NCBI GenBank assembly: GCA_905116865.2
Contig: CAJHNH020008552.1
Span: forward strand, 183,862-247,861
Direction of reading: 5' to 3'
Source: Candidula unifasciata
Lineage: Eukaryota > Mollusca > Gastropoda > Stylommatophora > Geomitridae
Length of the DNA: 64,000 bases
Position 1 is the stretch's first letter, and the number at the start of each line of letters is the position of its first letter. Below the pieces are notes generated by a model. It was not told the DNA's origin. It ran no database searches and worked only from the letters and a program-made list of their open reading frames with translations. Below are positions 57,701 through 60,100 of this stretch, one piece after another. A program made the translations under genes and the position numbers.

Positions 57701-58973
57701 CACAAGTATGGTTCTGGAACCAACAAAGGTTAAAAACAGGTACTATACAACTTTCACAGTCACACACTGTTGTTGCCACAAAAGCAAGGGATCTCTCCAT
57801 TGCTACCAGTCTGCCCATTACATCCAGAGTATTATTACTGTAGATCTTAATTTTCCTTTCTACTTCTACTGCCATTTACTCATTTAGTTTCAGGGTGGTT
57901 TCCTTGGTGATCTTAGGTCCTCAAAATATTTTTCCCCACATCATATGATTTGACAGATATTGTGACTGTCCATCATCAGAGAGCTGTTCTTCAGGTGCAA
58001 ATAACTGCTGTTTCTACTATCCTATGGGATGGTTTCCTTAGGTCATCCACATATGTCTGTCAATGTACTGTGAACCGCTACAGATATGTCTTTTGTGTGC
58101 CAAAGTACTAACACTAAAGCTGGGCATTACATATAGTAAATACTATTTTATTAAGAATTTTACAAACCGTTACACATATAAATTATAATTTATATCAGAA
58201 ATAAATTGTTGACAGAATTAAAAATGAAAAGATGCAAGTGTGCTACATTTAAAATAAATGAGAGCAAGCAGGTCAGTTCTGCATTGACTTCCCCAGAAAC
58301 TGTTCTAGCACATGTTCAGGTCCAGGGGTCAGACTCTAACCCCATGACCTTGAAATAAATAGGTCATACACATGGATTAGGCACAGCTAACTTTCTACTG
58401 CCTGTTGCTATTTCTTCCATTTCAAACCTCAAACTGTGTCTTCTTCAGACTTCACTTAGTGAGAAAACTTAATCATATAAATAATAAAATCCTTACAAAG
58501 TCAGAAATATCCAATTTCCCAACTAAGTTCACATGCATGAAACTCCGATCTGCCCTAGTTAAGTTAGTTACATAACAGATAACACAGGATGCAGACAACG
58601 TACTGTCCGAATTATTATCCTTCAATTACGTTTCTTAAATATTTTAACTGATGACATACAAATACAAATATTTCTTTCAACACATCGCTAGGATAAGATG
58701 AAATAACGGTCTCATTCTATGTTTACTTACTACAATTACGTGAAAGACCAGACTCAGACATAGTTCACATAGACACATGAAGTGAACAGCCGGCCAACTT
58801 TCTTACAAATCGATGAGAAAATCGGGAGAGACATATTCAGAATAAAACCAGTACTTACCATGACCGTTAACCAAGTTTTCTGTAGTAGTTTTGTGATGTC
58901 CATTGTCGCCAGAACAGCAATGATTAGTGGGGGAAGCCTCCTGCTGGTCATCAGCTGCAGTAATCCCTGCCAT
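3492..58973 (-). CDS. CLUH: CLUH orthologue, whole coding region (37 exons, 1370 aa)
   Basis: Clustered mitochondria protein homolog. In known family members it is a cytosolic RNA-binding protein that binds mRNAs of nuclear-encoded mitochondrial proteins and is needed for normal mitochondrial distribution. The exons listed separately were joined by splice sites and similarity to vertebrate CLUH. Lengths sum to 4113 nt, with no internal stop and consistent phases. Layout: low-complexity acidic N-terminus (aa 1-90), ubiquitin-like CLU_N region (about 92-180), central CLU domain (about 370-630), lysine-rich basic segment at 901-920, TPR region (about 1014-1265), acidic tail (1300-1370). The start is fixed by an in-frame TGA 12 nt before the ATG. 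The introns carry C/D snoRNA-like elements on the same strand. UTR ends are not determined; an AATAAA on this strand at 2296-2301 is a weak candidate poly(A) signal. Confidence 0.95.
3805..3990 (-). mobile_element. SINE-A fragment
   Basis: CTTGTGTGGATTCCGGGACC ... AACAGACCCACTGCCACACC in intron 36, beside exon 37. Confidence 0.55.
4155..4340. repeat. About 95-bp tandem duplication in CLUH intron 36
   Basis: Two copies of CAACTCCCCTTTCCTTTCCA ... TCACTAGCGATCCACAACTG ... TATATCAGTTCATATGTTGA. Confidence 0.85.
4953..5195. mobile_element. hAT-type non-autonomous DNA transposon with 8-bp TSD
   Basis: Ends are CAGTGTTTCCCAAAC and GTTTGGGAATCACTA, imperfect inverted repeats of the hAT type. An exact 8-bp target duplication CTGTAGTC lies at 4945-4952 and 5196-5203. 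A second internal end (GTTTGTGAATCACTG, followed by CTCTAGTC) shows partial internal duplication. No transposase frame. Confidence 0.85.
5504..5577 (-). CDS. CLUH: CLUH coding exon 36 (aa 1264-1287)
   Basis: Encodes [20 protein letters not shown] and FVQI, matching vertebrate SMASVLEQLNVINGILF. The acceptor GAACACAG was chosen over a second AG 6 nt inside because it keeps the length of the aligned block. Confidence 0.94.
6651..6742 (-). pseudogene. Degenerate snoRNA-like copy in CLUH intron 35
   Basis: Retains the box D side (TAGGACTGAGATTTGG) and a GTGATGA box C, but the terminal stem is lost and the guide has a substitution. A short duplication (TCACTTAGGCGACAGTGCC, twice) interrupts its 5' end. 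Confidence 0.5.
7193..7327 (-). CDS. CLUH: CLUH coding exon 35 (aa 1219-1263)
   Basis: Encodes [20 protein letters not shown] and [17 protein letters not shown]. End of the TPR region. Acceptor TACTGTAG, donor CAG|GTGGGT. Confidence 0.95.
7468..7652. mobile_element. MITE of the family at 1161
   Basis: GGGCTATTTAATTAGTGGCC to AGCTGAATACCCC; the interior matches the copy at 1161 (CTGGGGCTCAGG, GGCCCATGACATTCCCC). Confidence 0.7.
7775..8065. repeat. About 140-bp tandem duplication in CLUH intron 34
   Basis: Two copies sharing GAGATACTTTAGTTAAGTGA, TGTGTATTCTTGTTCTTAAA and TGTAATGTGCTGAT. No function seen. Confidence 0.85.
8240..8392 (-). mobile_element. SINE-B copy, diverged
   Basis: GGGATGAGGTCAGTGTCACA ... 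GGAGGCAAGCATCTAGACAC in intron 34. Confidence 0.5.
8601..8681 (-). ncRNA. C/D-box snoRNA candidate in CLUH intron 34
   Basis: Terminal stem TGCCATATC/GATATGGCA is perfect over 9 bp. Box C ATGATGA, AGAGCC and box D CTGA are intact, and the guide is AATGATAGGA. Host strand, about 1.27 kb upstream of the 3' splice site of intron 34. Confidence 0.72.
8905..9065 (+). mobile_element. SINE-A fragment, diverged
   Basis: ATCCACAAGCTGTAAACTCT ... TTGTTCCAGAATCTAAGTTG in intron 34. Confidence 0.45.
9205..9334 (-). CDS. CLUH: CLUH coding exon 34 (aa 1175-1218), TPR
   Basis: Encodes [20 protein letters not shown] and [16 protein letters not shown], matching vertebrate SHHLVARVYES. Acceptor ATTCCTAG, donor AAG|GTAAAA. 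Confidence 0.95.
9962..15670 (-). repeat. Tandem array of about 28 C/D snoRNA-like units in CLUH intron 33
   Basis: On the minus strand each unit reads TGCCTTATCA, box C GTGATGA, AGAGC, a C'-like ATGATTG, guide CAATGATAGGA, box D CTGA, GATTTGGCA, followed by 85-180 bp of linker. Approximate copy starts on the plus strand: 9962, 10124, 10287, 10546, 10710, 10877, 11135, 11295, 11459, 11718, 11884, 12143, 12309, 12566, 12824, 13081, 13241, 13405, 13665, 13833, 13993, 14250, 14507, 14766, 14932, 15095, 15351, 15602. Most keep both boxes. Exceptions are 9962 and 10546 (box C damaged), 14766 (box D deleted), 15095 (one change in box C) and 15602 (decayed). Thirteen short remnants (TGCCAAATCTAGGTAC type) lie between units. 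Whether units are processed is unknown. Confidence 0.85.
15735..15783. mobile_element. hAT-type element end (fragment)
   Basis: TGTTGGGAAACACTGG is the inverted-repeat end of the family at 4953, here solitary at the edge of the snoRNA-like array. Confidence 0.5.
16043..16125 (-). pseudogene. Degenerate snoRNA-like copy in CLUH intron 33
   Basis: Only the box D and guide side (GGATAGGACTGAGATTTGG) is preserved. No box C is found at the expected distance. Confidence 0.4.
16632..17875. repeat. 39-40 bp minisatellite in CLUH intron 33
   Basis: About 32 head-to-tail copies of GGTTCACATACACAAGAAGG / TCTGACCACTTCACCAGGAA. Variants lack GAA (37 bp) or have CGGGAA and CATAAGG (39 bp). The 3' half is richer in the CGGG variant, so sub-families spread locally. 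No protein similarity. Confidence 0.95.
18238..18316 (-). ncRNA. C/D-box snoRNA-like copy in CLUH intron 33
   Basis: Same boxes, stem and guide as the copy at 18853, to which it is nearly identical. Box C GTGATGA, box D CTGA, 9-bp stem. Confidence 0.65.
18718..18790. repeat. TA/CA microsatellite
   Basis: Alternating TATATA and CACACA tracts in intron 33 between array and exon 33. Confidence 0.9.
18853..18932 (-). ncRNA. C/D-box snoRNA-like copy in CLUH intron 33
   Basis: Stem TGCCAAATC/GATTTGGCA (9 bp), box C GTGATGA, AGAGCC, box D CTGA, guide AATGATAGGA. It lies outside the dense array and keeps all boxes. It shares its flanks (AACCTGGACACAAAT) with the copy at 18238, so the two arose by duplication of a larger segment. 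Confidence 0.65.
19394..19476 (-). ncRNA. Diverged C/D-box snoRNA-like copy, closest to exon 33 donor
   Basis: Stem TGCCATATC with GATGCGGCA (two mismatches), box C changed to GAGATGA, box D CTGA intact. The guide reads AAGGATAGGA, one base different from the family. Either a decaying copy or one with a changed target. Confidence 0.5.
19688..19773 (-). CDS. CLUH: CLUH coding exon 33 (aa 1147-1174), TPR
   Basis: Encodes [20 protein letters not shown] and EHALQLNI. Acceptor CTCCACAG, donor AA|GTAAGG. The 10.35-kb intron after it holds the snoRNA-like array. Confidence 0.95.
20975..21100 (-). CDS. CLUH: CLUH coding exon 32 (aa 1105-1146), TPR
   Basis: Encodes [20 protein letters not shown] and [20 protein letters not shown]. 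Acceptor ATCCACAG, donor GAC|GTAAGT. Confidence 0.96.
21315..21500 (-). mobile_element. SINE-B copy (tRNA-derived)
   Basis: On the minus strand AGGTCATGGGTTCAGGTCCT resembles the tRNA box B. The body includes GGTGGGTGATGTGGTCAGC on the plus strand. Related copies at 3175, 8240, 32385, 32880, 50740 and 57478. Confidence 0.65.
21712..21792 (-). CDS. CLUH: CLUH coding exon 31 (aa 1078-1104), TPR
   Basis: Encodes [20 protein letters not shown] and PNTITEY, matching vertebrate [20 protein letters not shown]. Acceptor TCTACAG, donor TAT|GTGAGT. Confidence 0.96.
22852..23043 (-). CDS. CLUH: CLUH coding exon 30 (aa 1014-1077), first TPR block
   Basis: Encodes [40 protein letters not shown] and [11 protein letters not shown]. 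This is the diagnostic CLUH TPR start. Acceptor CTCCCAG, donor GAG|GTAACC. Confidence 0.97.
23675..23861 (-). CDS. CLUH: CLUH coding exon 29 (aa 951-1013)
   Basis: Encodes [20 protein letters not shown] and [20 protein letters not shown]. Acceptor GTTTCAG, donor AGG|GTAAGT. It leads into the TPR region. Confidence 0.95.
23930..24145 (-). mobile_element. SINE-A copy
   Basis: CTGTGTGGGTCTTGGAGCCC ... AGACCCACTGGCTCCCCAAC ... GAGGCTAGGAACCACAAG in intron 28. Confidence 0.65.
24230..24440 (+). mobile_element. Dispersed repeat shared with 62935-63190
   Basis: GGGGCATAGGAATAAAGG ... GCATGCGATAGCAAAGGATA ... CTCTGCTCCACTGGGGGCTT, ending in GAAGAAGAAG. Matches the copy at 62935. Confidence 0.55.
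24745..26110. other. GC-rich unclassified insert in CLUH intron 28
   Basis: Base composition rises sharply over the local background. The left edge (24760-24930) is a SINE-A-like segment on the plus strand (CACCGGCTGTGAACTCCAGT). The rest, with three 84-bp repeats, is unlike anything else in the window. Overlapping open frames up to 154 codons exist but show no recognisable domain. It may be a non-autonomous element or a transferred genomic fragment. Confidence 0.5.
25477..25720. repeat. 84-bp tandem repeat, three units
   Basis: Three units of ATGGATGGTTGTTGTTGTGG ... GCGCGGTGACGACGACACTG ... ACCGAGGATGTAC at 25482, 25566 and 25650. It is GC-rich compared with the surrounding intron 28. Confidence 0.9.
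26175..26552 (-). mobile_element. SINE-C copy, Leu-tRNA-like head
   Basis: Minus strand head GGGGCTGAGTGGTTTTGAGG and CCCGGGTTCAAACCCCGG; the body matches the copy at 61552 (GCCCGAGCAGCGCCATTAGG on the plus strand). In intron 28. Confidence 0.75.
27012..27102 (-). CDS. CLUH: CLUH coding exon 28 (aa 921-950)
   Basis: Encodes [20 protein letters not shown] and NYYGYTLE, matching vertebrate NTAWAVMTPQELWKNI. Acceptor GTTGCAG, donor TG|GTGAGT. Confidence 0.94.
27485..27545. repeat. CT/TA/CA compound microsatellite
   Basis: CTCTCT, TATATATA and CACACACACACACA tracts in intron 27. Confidence 0.9.
27613..27673 (-). CDS. CLUH: CLUH coding exon 27 (aa 901-920), basic segment
   Basis: Encodes [20 protein letters not shown], equivalent to the vertebrate KKRNKRRKN stretch. 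Such a Lys/Arg cluster could serve nucleic-acid binding; that is inference. Acceptor CCTCACAG, donor G|GTAGGA. Confidence 0.92.
28020..28450. repeat. Short tandem duplications in CLUH intron 26
   Basis: A duplication of about 54 bp (GATCATTAAACCTTTTACAG, twice at 28013 and 28060). Then two diverged copies of about 170 bp (GCATGGGTGCTCCTGTCAGG and GCATGGACATTGCTGTCAGG). Confidence 0.75.
28565..28785 (-). mobile_element. SINE-A copy
   Basis: ATCCATGTGTGGGTTCCAGG ... GAGGAACCAACAGTCTGCAT ... TCTGGAACAAAGACTAATG in intron 26. Confidence 0.65.
28916..29130 (-). repeat. Tandem duplication covering the exon 26 3' end and donor
   Basis: Two units of about 105-110 bp. The unit at 29021-29130 holds the true exon 26 end; the other (28916-29020) lies in intron 26 and encodes [15 protein letters not shown] followed by GAG|GTTAGT. 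The copy has no acceptor and differs by a few bases. Confidence 0.85.
29086..29247 (-). CDS. CLUH: CLUH coding exon 26 (aa 847-900)
   Basis: Encodes [20 protein letters not shown] and [20 protein letters not shown], highly conserved. Acceptor GTTTTAG, donor GAG|GTTAGT. The 3' end and donor are duplicated in the following intron. Confidence 0.96.
29465..29745 (+). mobile_element. SINE-A copy
   Basis: CTAAACTCCGGCAGAAAGTT ... GTCGACTCTTCCGACATGCT, inside intron 25. Confidence 0.7.
30073..30145 (-). CDS. CLUH: CLUH coding exon 25 (aa 822-846)
   Basis: Encodes [20 protein letters not shown], matching vertebrate RGINMRYLGKVLELV. Acceptor TTCTCCAG, donor TAT|GTGAGT. Confidence 0.95.
30345..30580 (+). 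mobile_element. SINE-A copy, diverged
   Basis: TGGCTGTAAACTGGTGGAAA ... GACCTCTGGTTCCTCGTC ... TTGGGCCTTGGAACCGACAT, ending close to the exon 24 donor. Confidence 0.6.
30622..30692 (-). CDS. CLUH: CLUH coding exon 24 (aa 799-821)
   Basis: Encodes [17 protein letters not shown], matching vertebrate LPVDGATLAEVM. Acceptor TATTCCAG, donor AG|GTAAGA. Confidence 0.94.
30860..31150. repeat. 30-35 bp tandem repeat in CLUH intron 23
   Basis: Eight or so imperfect units of TTCTCTTCAAGACAAATGAG plus CTGTTAAACATTCC / TACTTAAACTGTCC, close to the exon 23 donor. Confidence 0.85.
31187..31264 (-). CDS. CLUH: CLUH coding exon 23 (aa 773-798)
   Basis: Encodes [20 protein letters not shown] and SQIPLL. Acceptor GTCCTCAG, donor TTG|GTGAGT. 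Confidence 0.92.
31620..31998 (+). mobile_element. SINE-C copy
   Basis: Diverged head (GGTCCCAGGTTTAGCCCCAG), body TAGTTGGAAATCCCAAAAGA and CTAACGCCGCTGCAGGGGCA, end TTGTGCCATGATGTTGATCC. In intron 22. Confidence 0.7.
32036..32062. repeat. TA microsatellite
   Basis: About 12 TA units just past a SINE-C copy. Confidence 0.9.
32215..32276 (-). CDS. CLUH: CLUH coding exon 22 (aa 752-772)
   Basis: Encodes [20 protein letters not shown], matching vertebrate FDIRFNPDIFSPGVR. Acceptor GTTTTCAG, donor GAT|GTAAGT. Confidence 0.94.
32385..32520 (-). mobile_element. SINE-B copy
   Basis: AACTGGCCACCTTTACTTC ... GGCTGAGTCAGACTAGGAGG in intron 21; pairs as an inverted repeat with the copy at 32880-33060. 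Confidence 0.6.
32880..33060 (+). mobile_element. SINE-B copy
   Basis: TGCCTGCGGATTGGAAGGTC ... GCTTTGAATCCTGACACG ... CACCAAGTGCTGATTGGCC. Confidence 0.6.
33544..33626 (-). ncRNA. C/D-box snoRNA candidate in CLUH intron 21
   Basis: Same family on the host strand: stem GCCATGTC/GATATGGC (one G-U pair), box C ATGATGA, AGAGCC, C'-like GTGATTA, box D CTGA. The guide CACAATGATAGGA matches 13 nt of the LSU rRNA target, the longest match of any copy here. It lies about 1.27 kb from the 3' splice site, so processing would not depend on the short canonical spacing. Confidence 0.75.
34251..34316 (-). CDS. CLUH: CLUH coding exon 21 (aa 730-751)
   Basis: Encodes [20 protein letters not shown], aligned with vertebrate SREVIRNACKAVGSIS. 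Acceptor GTCCACAG, donor G|GTAAAT. Confidence 0.92.
34490..34745 (+). mobile_element. SINE-A copy, diverged
   Basis: CTTTGAATTCACTTGGTCTT ... CCTCTCAGGCAACTGAACTC ... TCCTCGAACCCACATGGG. Confidence 0.55.
34980..36240. repeat. About 45-bp minisatellite in CLUH intron 20
   Basis: About 25 copies of AACATGCAGCTACACTAGGA plus TGCCAGTAGTCTAACTCAACAGTTC. Units near the 5' end of the listed strand are older and more diverged (ACATAACTGAAAATCCAGC). The block ends about 40 bp from the exon 20 donor. Confidence 0.93.
36283..36409 (-). CDS. CLUH: CLUH coding exon 20 (aa 688-729)
   Basis: A low-complexity, Asn/Asp/Glu-rich linker containing [20 protein letters not shown]. The family is variable here. 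Frame and splice sites (TTTTTAG / C|GTAAGC) join cleanly to both neighbours. A minisatellite ends about 40 bp past the donor. Confidence 0.9.
36802..36877 (-). CDS. CLUH: CLUH coding exon 19 (aa 662-687)
   Basis: Encodes [20 protein letters not shown], matching vertebrate HRYLLFMKLAALQLMQQ. Acceptor TTTCCTAG, donor GAG|GTATGT. Confidence 0.93.
37565..37835 (+). mobile_element. LINE 3' fragment with AAGT tail
   Basis: Encodes [31 protein letters not shown], typical of LINE C-termini, ending in TAAGTAAGTAAGTAAG. A related stretch is at 37350-37470. In intron 18. Confidence 0.65.
37881..37986 (-). CDS. CLUH: CLUH coding exon 18 (aa 627-661)
   Basis: Encodes [20 protein letters not shown] and [14 protein letters not shown], matching vertebrate HRHKLCCLRQELVDAF. 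Acceptor GTTATAG, donor GA|GTGAGT. Confidence 0.95.
38010..38225. repeat. About 75-bp tandem repeat in CLUH intron 17
   Basis: Three units of ACTAACTGTGCTGTGGTCAA, CTATAATATTTGAGCCTTTC, ACCAACATATCTGACTTC, starting about 25 bp upstream of the exon 18 acceptor. Confidence 0.88.
38385..38535 (+). mobile_element. LINE 3' fragment
   Basis: Encodes [20 protein letters not shown] and [12 protein letters not shown], related to the fragment at 60430. In intron 17. Confidence 0.65.
39131..39209 (-). CDS. CLUH: CLUH coding exon 17 (aa 601-626)
   Basis: Encodes [20 protein letters not shown] and DANYLP. End of the CLU domain. Acceptor TTTTCAG, donor G|GTAAGC. Confidence 0.95.
39284..39362 (-). ncRNA. 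C/D-box snoRNA candidate in CLUH intron 16
   Basis: Read on the minus strand: stem GCCATAT, box C ATGATGA, conserved AGAGCC, a C'-like ATGATTA, guide AAATGATAGGA, box D CTGA, closing stem ATATGGC. It lies on the host strand in a 327-bp intron with its 3' end 74 nt from the 3' splice site, the usual place for intronic box C/D snoRNAs. The 10 nt before box D (AATGATAGGA) are complementary to TCCTATCATT of LSU rRNA. By the box D + 5 rule the target is the A of TCCTA. No snoRNA name is assigned. Confidence 0.8.
39537..39591 (-). CDS. CLUH: CLUH coding exon 16 (aa 582-600)
   Basis: Encodes [18 protein letters not shown]. Acceptor CTTCCCCAG, donor AAG|GTGAGC. The 327-bp intron after it holds a canonical snoRNA-like element. 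Confidence 0.94.
40040..40080 (-). CDS. CLUH: CLUH coding exon 15 (aa 569-581)
   Basis: A 41-nt micro-exon encoding [13 protein letters not shown] plus CA. It is needed to join exon 14 (REL) to exon 16 (VLNG) in frame, as in vertebrate LLERTSRPLKILRHQVLND. Acceptor TTTCACAG, donor CA|GTAAGT. Confidence 0.92.
41329..41420 (-). CDS. CLUH: CLUH coding exon 14 (aa 538-568)
   Basis: Encodes [20 protein letters not shown] and [10 protein letters not shown]. Acceptor CCATTGTAG, donor CTG|GTAAGC. Confidence 0.95.
41525..41650 (-). mobile_element. SINE-A fragment
   Basis: CATGTGGGTTCCAGGGGCCC ... TGCATGCTGTGAGCTGATTA in intron 13; contains a G-rich run. Confidence 0.45.
43155..43275 (-). CDS. CLUH: CLUH coding exon 13 (aa 498-537)
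   Basis: Encodes [20 protein letters not shown] and SIIP. CLU domain. Acceptor TGTTCACAG, donor G|GTAGGT. A 47-bp tandem repeat sits just upstream of the acceptor. Confidence 0.95.
43290..43530. repeat. About 47-bp tandem repeat next to exon 13
   Basis: Five units of CAATCAATCAACAGCTGGCT plus GCACAATCAAGGCAGGCTGCAGTAGTAT, starting about 15 bp from the exon 13 acceptor, thus between branch point region and the rest of intron 12. Confidence 0.9.
44410..44512 (-). CDS. CLUH: CLUH coding exon 12 (aa 463-497)
   Basis: Encodes [20 protein letters not shown] and [17 protein letters not shown] domain. Acceptor CTTCCTAG, donor CCG|GTGAGT. Confidence 0.96.
44998..45089 (-). CDS. CLUH: CLUH coding exon 11 (aa 433-462)
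   Basis: Encodes [20 protein letters not shown] and [13 protein letters not shown] domain. Acceptor TTTTTAAG, donor AA|GTGAGT. Confidence 0.96.
45512..45635. mobile_element. Truncated MITE of the family at 1161
   Basis: AGGTGGCCTGTGGATCACTG to CTCTGAGTAAACTTA; both terminal repeats are missing or cut. Confidence 0.65.
45944..46080 (-). CDS. CLUH: CLUH coding exon 10 (aa 387-432)
   Basis: Encodes [19 protein letters not shown] and [14 protein letters not shown], near-identical to vertebrate CLUH. Core of the CLU domain. Acceptor TTGTGCAG, donor AAG|GTATGG. Confidence 0.96.
46379..46529 (-). CDS. CLUH: CLUH coding exon 9 (aa 337-386)
   Basis: Encodes [20 protein letters not shown] and [20 protein letters not shown]. 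It leads into the central CLU domain. Acceptor CTTTTCAG, donor G|GTCAGT. Confidence 0.94.
46967..47521 (-). repeat. 46-bp minisatellite built from the exon 8 3' end and its donor
   Basis: Twelve 46-bp units; the last (47475-47521) is the true exon 8 end and donor. On the minus strand each unit reads TACTTGTCACATTCTCTCAT, GGACCTACTTAACCAG, then GTAAATACAA. Most of the eleven intronic units therefore keep a CCAG|GTAAAT donor-like site. Reading from the exon into the repeat meets a stop within the second unit. Confidence 0.92.
47485..47563 (-). CDS. CLUH: CLUH coding exon 8 (aa 310-336); its 3' end seeds a minisatellite
   Basis: Encodes [20 protein letters not shown], matching vertebrate [20 protein letters not shown]. 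Acceptor TTTTCTAG, donor CAG|GTAAAT. The last 36 nt of this exon and the donor recur eleven more times immediately downstream in intron 8. Confidence 0.94.
47755..48010 (+). mobile_element. SINE-A copy, diverged
   Basis: TTGGCTGTAAACTGGTGGAA ... CATGAACATCAGTTTTACAG ... GGGGCCTTAGAACCCACACA in intron 7. Confidence 0.6.
48268..48352 (-). CDS. CLUH: CLUH coding exon 7 (aa 282-309)
   Basis: Encodes [18 protein letters not shown] and ends at KGFYLT plus CA, completed to Q by exon 8. Acceptor CTTTCAG, donor CA|GTAAGT. Confidence 0.94.
48440..48620 (+). repeat. Dispersed repeat D
   Basis: TTAAAAGGGTGGTTGG ... GTTGTGGTTTACAGCTAGGC ... TGGGCCCTGGAACTTACATG. Related copies at 6050-6130, 37065-37130, 53215-53380 and 54940-54985. 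Its end resembles the SINE-A end. Confidence 0.6.
48690..48990 (+). mobile_element. LINE 3' fragment, frameshifted
   Basis: [12 protein letters not shown] then [20 protein letters not shown]; matches the LINE tail in more than one frame. In intron 6. Confidence 0.55.
49364..49433 (-). CDS. CLUH: CLUH coding exon 6 (aa 259-281)
   Basis: Encodes [20 protein letters not shown], the conserved [10 protein letters not shown] block. Acceptor GAATTCAG, donor G|GTAAGT. Confidence 0.95.
49690..49925 (+). mobile_element. SINE-A copy, 5' truncated
   Basis: GACAACCAGAAACGCCAGAC ... TCCTCGCCTCCCAGGCAGAT ... GGTCCTGGAACCCACACA in intron 5. Confidence 0.6.
50052..50161 (-). CDS. CLUH: CLUH coding exon 5 (aa 222-258)
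   Basis: Encodes [19 protein letters not shown], matching vertebrate PIDCTPPEYILPGSRERPL. Acceptor TGATTGCAG; the donor is a less usual AAG|GTTTGT. Confidence 0.93.
50740..50960 (-). mobile_element. SINE-B copy with a readable tRNA-like head
   Basis: Minus strand head reads GGTGTAGCAGCTGGGCGC ... GGTAGTGGGTTTAAATC, laid out like tRNA boxes A and B. The tail lies toward 50740. Confidence 0.65.
51063..51206 (-). CDS. CLUH: CLUH coding exon 4 (aa 174-221)
   Basis: Encodes [17 protein letters not shown] and [14 protein letters not shown], highly conserved CLUH blocks. Acceptor AATTTCAG, donor G|GTAAGA. Confidence 0.95.
51723..51894 (-). CDS. CLUH: CLUH coding exon 3 (aa 117-173)
   Basis: Encodes [20 protein letters not shown] and [18 protein letters not shown], nearly identical to vertebrate CLUH. 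Acceptor TTTTTTAG, donor G|GTATGA. Confidence 0.95.
52400..52500 (+). mobile_element. SINE-A 3' fragment
   Basis: ACAACATGTTTCTGAGTAGG ... CCCCACAATGTAACCCCAGA; a further 5' fragment (TTCACTGGTTGTAAACTCAA) lies at 52700-52790. Confidence 0.5.
52883..53115 (-). CDS. CLUH: CLUH coding exon 2 (aa 39-116)
   Basis: Starts after a TTTTAG acceptor and ends at CCA|GTAAGT. It carries an acidic run (DDDDDKDKE) and then the first conserved block, [17 protein letters not shown], matching vertebrate VIVIQDTGFSVKILAP. It opens the CLU_N ubiquitin-like region. Confidence 0.92.
54040..54210 (+). mobile_element. SINE-A fragment, diverged
   Basis: GTGTTCTCAGACTGTAAAAT ... GGACTTTGGTCTTGATCAAG, directly followed by a full SINE-A copy. 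Confidence 0.5.
54240..54520 (+). mobile_element. SINE-A copy (reference copy)
   Basis: About 275 bp from TTCACCAGCTGTAAACTCTG through AACTGCAGTCCTGCTCCAGA, GTTCCTTGCCTCTCCGGCAG and GTCGACTCTTACGACATGC to CCCCACAATGGGGCCCCGGA. At least a dozen related copies occur in the window, which shows dispersal. No clear RNA polymerase III box was identified, so the SINE label is provisional. Confidence 0.75.
55440..55660. repeat. GATA / GGAT tetranucleotide repeats in intron 1
   Basis: GATAGATAGATAGAT followed by GGATGGATGG and GGTGGGATAGAT tracts; a related stretch recurs at about 55825-55890. Confidence 0.9.
56978..57285 (-). mobile_element. SINE-A copy
   Basis: Nearly full copy in reverse orientation, ending in GAAGAAGAAGAAG; close match to the copy at 54240, so the two form a potential inverted pair in intron 1. 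Confidence 0.75.
57478..57672 (+). mobile_element. SINE-B copy, diverged
   Basis: GTTGGGTTCAAATCTACATC ... ACCACATCACAGGTCAAGAG in intron 1. Confidence 0.5.
58859..58973 (-). CDS. CLUH: CLUH coding exon 1 (aa 1-38)
   Basis: Begins [15 protein letters not shown] and ends VNGH plus one base. TGA lies in frame 12 nt upstream of the ATG, which supports this start. Donor is G|GTAAGT. This part is poorly conserved in the family, so the call rests on the clean splice to exon 2 and the upstream stop rather than on similarity. The 5' UTR continues toward about 59,100; the transcription start is not visible. Confidence 0.8.
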
Positions 58974-59929
58974 GTCCGCTTCTCAAGTCTGCTGATCGTC
59001 TGGTCCTTCTTCTCGCACGTGTGTAACAACAGTCACCTCTAGAGGACAGCGGCGAAATCCGTCTCACGCAATCAGTCCTCGCAGCTTCCTCCTTTGTCTC
59101 TGAGTAGCAAATCACTAGATTAACCTCTGCTAAGTCTAGAATTTCGGCAGAAAAGACATTTTTGCTGGTTGTCCGGGGGGTCTAGTGTTGTCCCTGCGGC
59201 GGTGCAAGTCGTCTTTGAGAGTAGGGGCTAAGGTCGGCAGATTACAAAACAGAGTCAAAACTGGAATTTTTCAAAACTCGCACCTCTCGCCACGAATCAA
59301 ATCTTTCCATTCTACCAATAATGATCTAGTACCGATATTTTAAAAATTTATAAACATTTTCTAACTAAATATAAACTTTAAATGTATTTGAAAACTTGAG
59401 AACTATTTTTCCTAATACATATTACCCAACTTTGTTTTTACTACAAGGAATTTGTTTTTTCCTCATTTATCAATTTATCTTCTCATGTTACATCAGAAAG
59501 GTTAAATAAAAGGGCAGAAATATGTTTACAAAAATATTTTCTACAGTCTAAAAATACAAACAAAACTTGATATATTTTACTTTAGTAGAAAATGTGAAGT
59601 GATAATAATTAAACAATTTCTGAAAATGATCTTCAAATGAATGGTTTGTTCAGTTCACCTTTCCCTTTGTCTTCTAGTGTTATCAAGTTAAAGGTTAAAA
59701 GGTGAACACAGGTTTCCAACAACGTAGGGTGAACTTTTCTTTTGTTTAGTCTTTTCTTTTGCCTGAATAGTAAAGCCGAAACGCAGTTACTTGTATGTAT
59801 GTGTATATGTGTAGACACATGGCGAGGGGTACCAGCACAAAGAAAATATAAAGGGAGGGAGCCTCATTCATCCGACCCCCATCAAATGTTGGAAGCGTTG
59901 TTGGCTCTAAGCATTGTTTAAGTGCGTAA

Positions 59930-59980
59930 TTATACATACATATATACATATACACACGCATGCATGTTTGTATGTGTGTA

Positions 59981-60055
<75 letters not shown>

Positions 60056-60100
60056 ATACATACATATACAAACACATACAAACATGCATGTACATACATA
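59930..60100. repeat. TA/CA microsatellite in the CLUH 5' flank
   Basis: A long TA run (about 59985-60043) flanked by TACA and TGTG tracts, giving a near-palindromic block about 1 kb upstream of the CLUH start codon. Open frames here are repeat artefacts. Confidence 0.95.

Larger units (their letters stand above)
53116..58858. other. CLUH intron 1
   Basis: 5.7 kb without coding sequence. Holds repeat D, SINE-A and SINE-B copies and GATA/GGAT repeats. The 57.7-58.8 kb part shows nothing recognisable and could hold regulatory sequence near the first exon. Confidence 0.7.
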
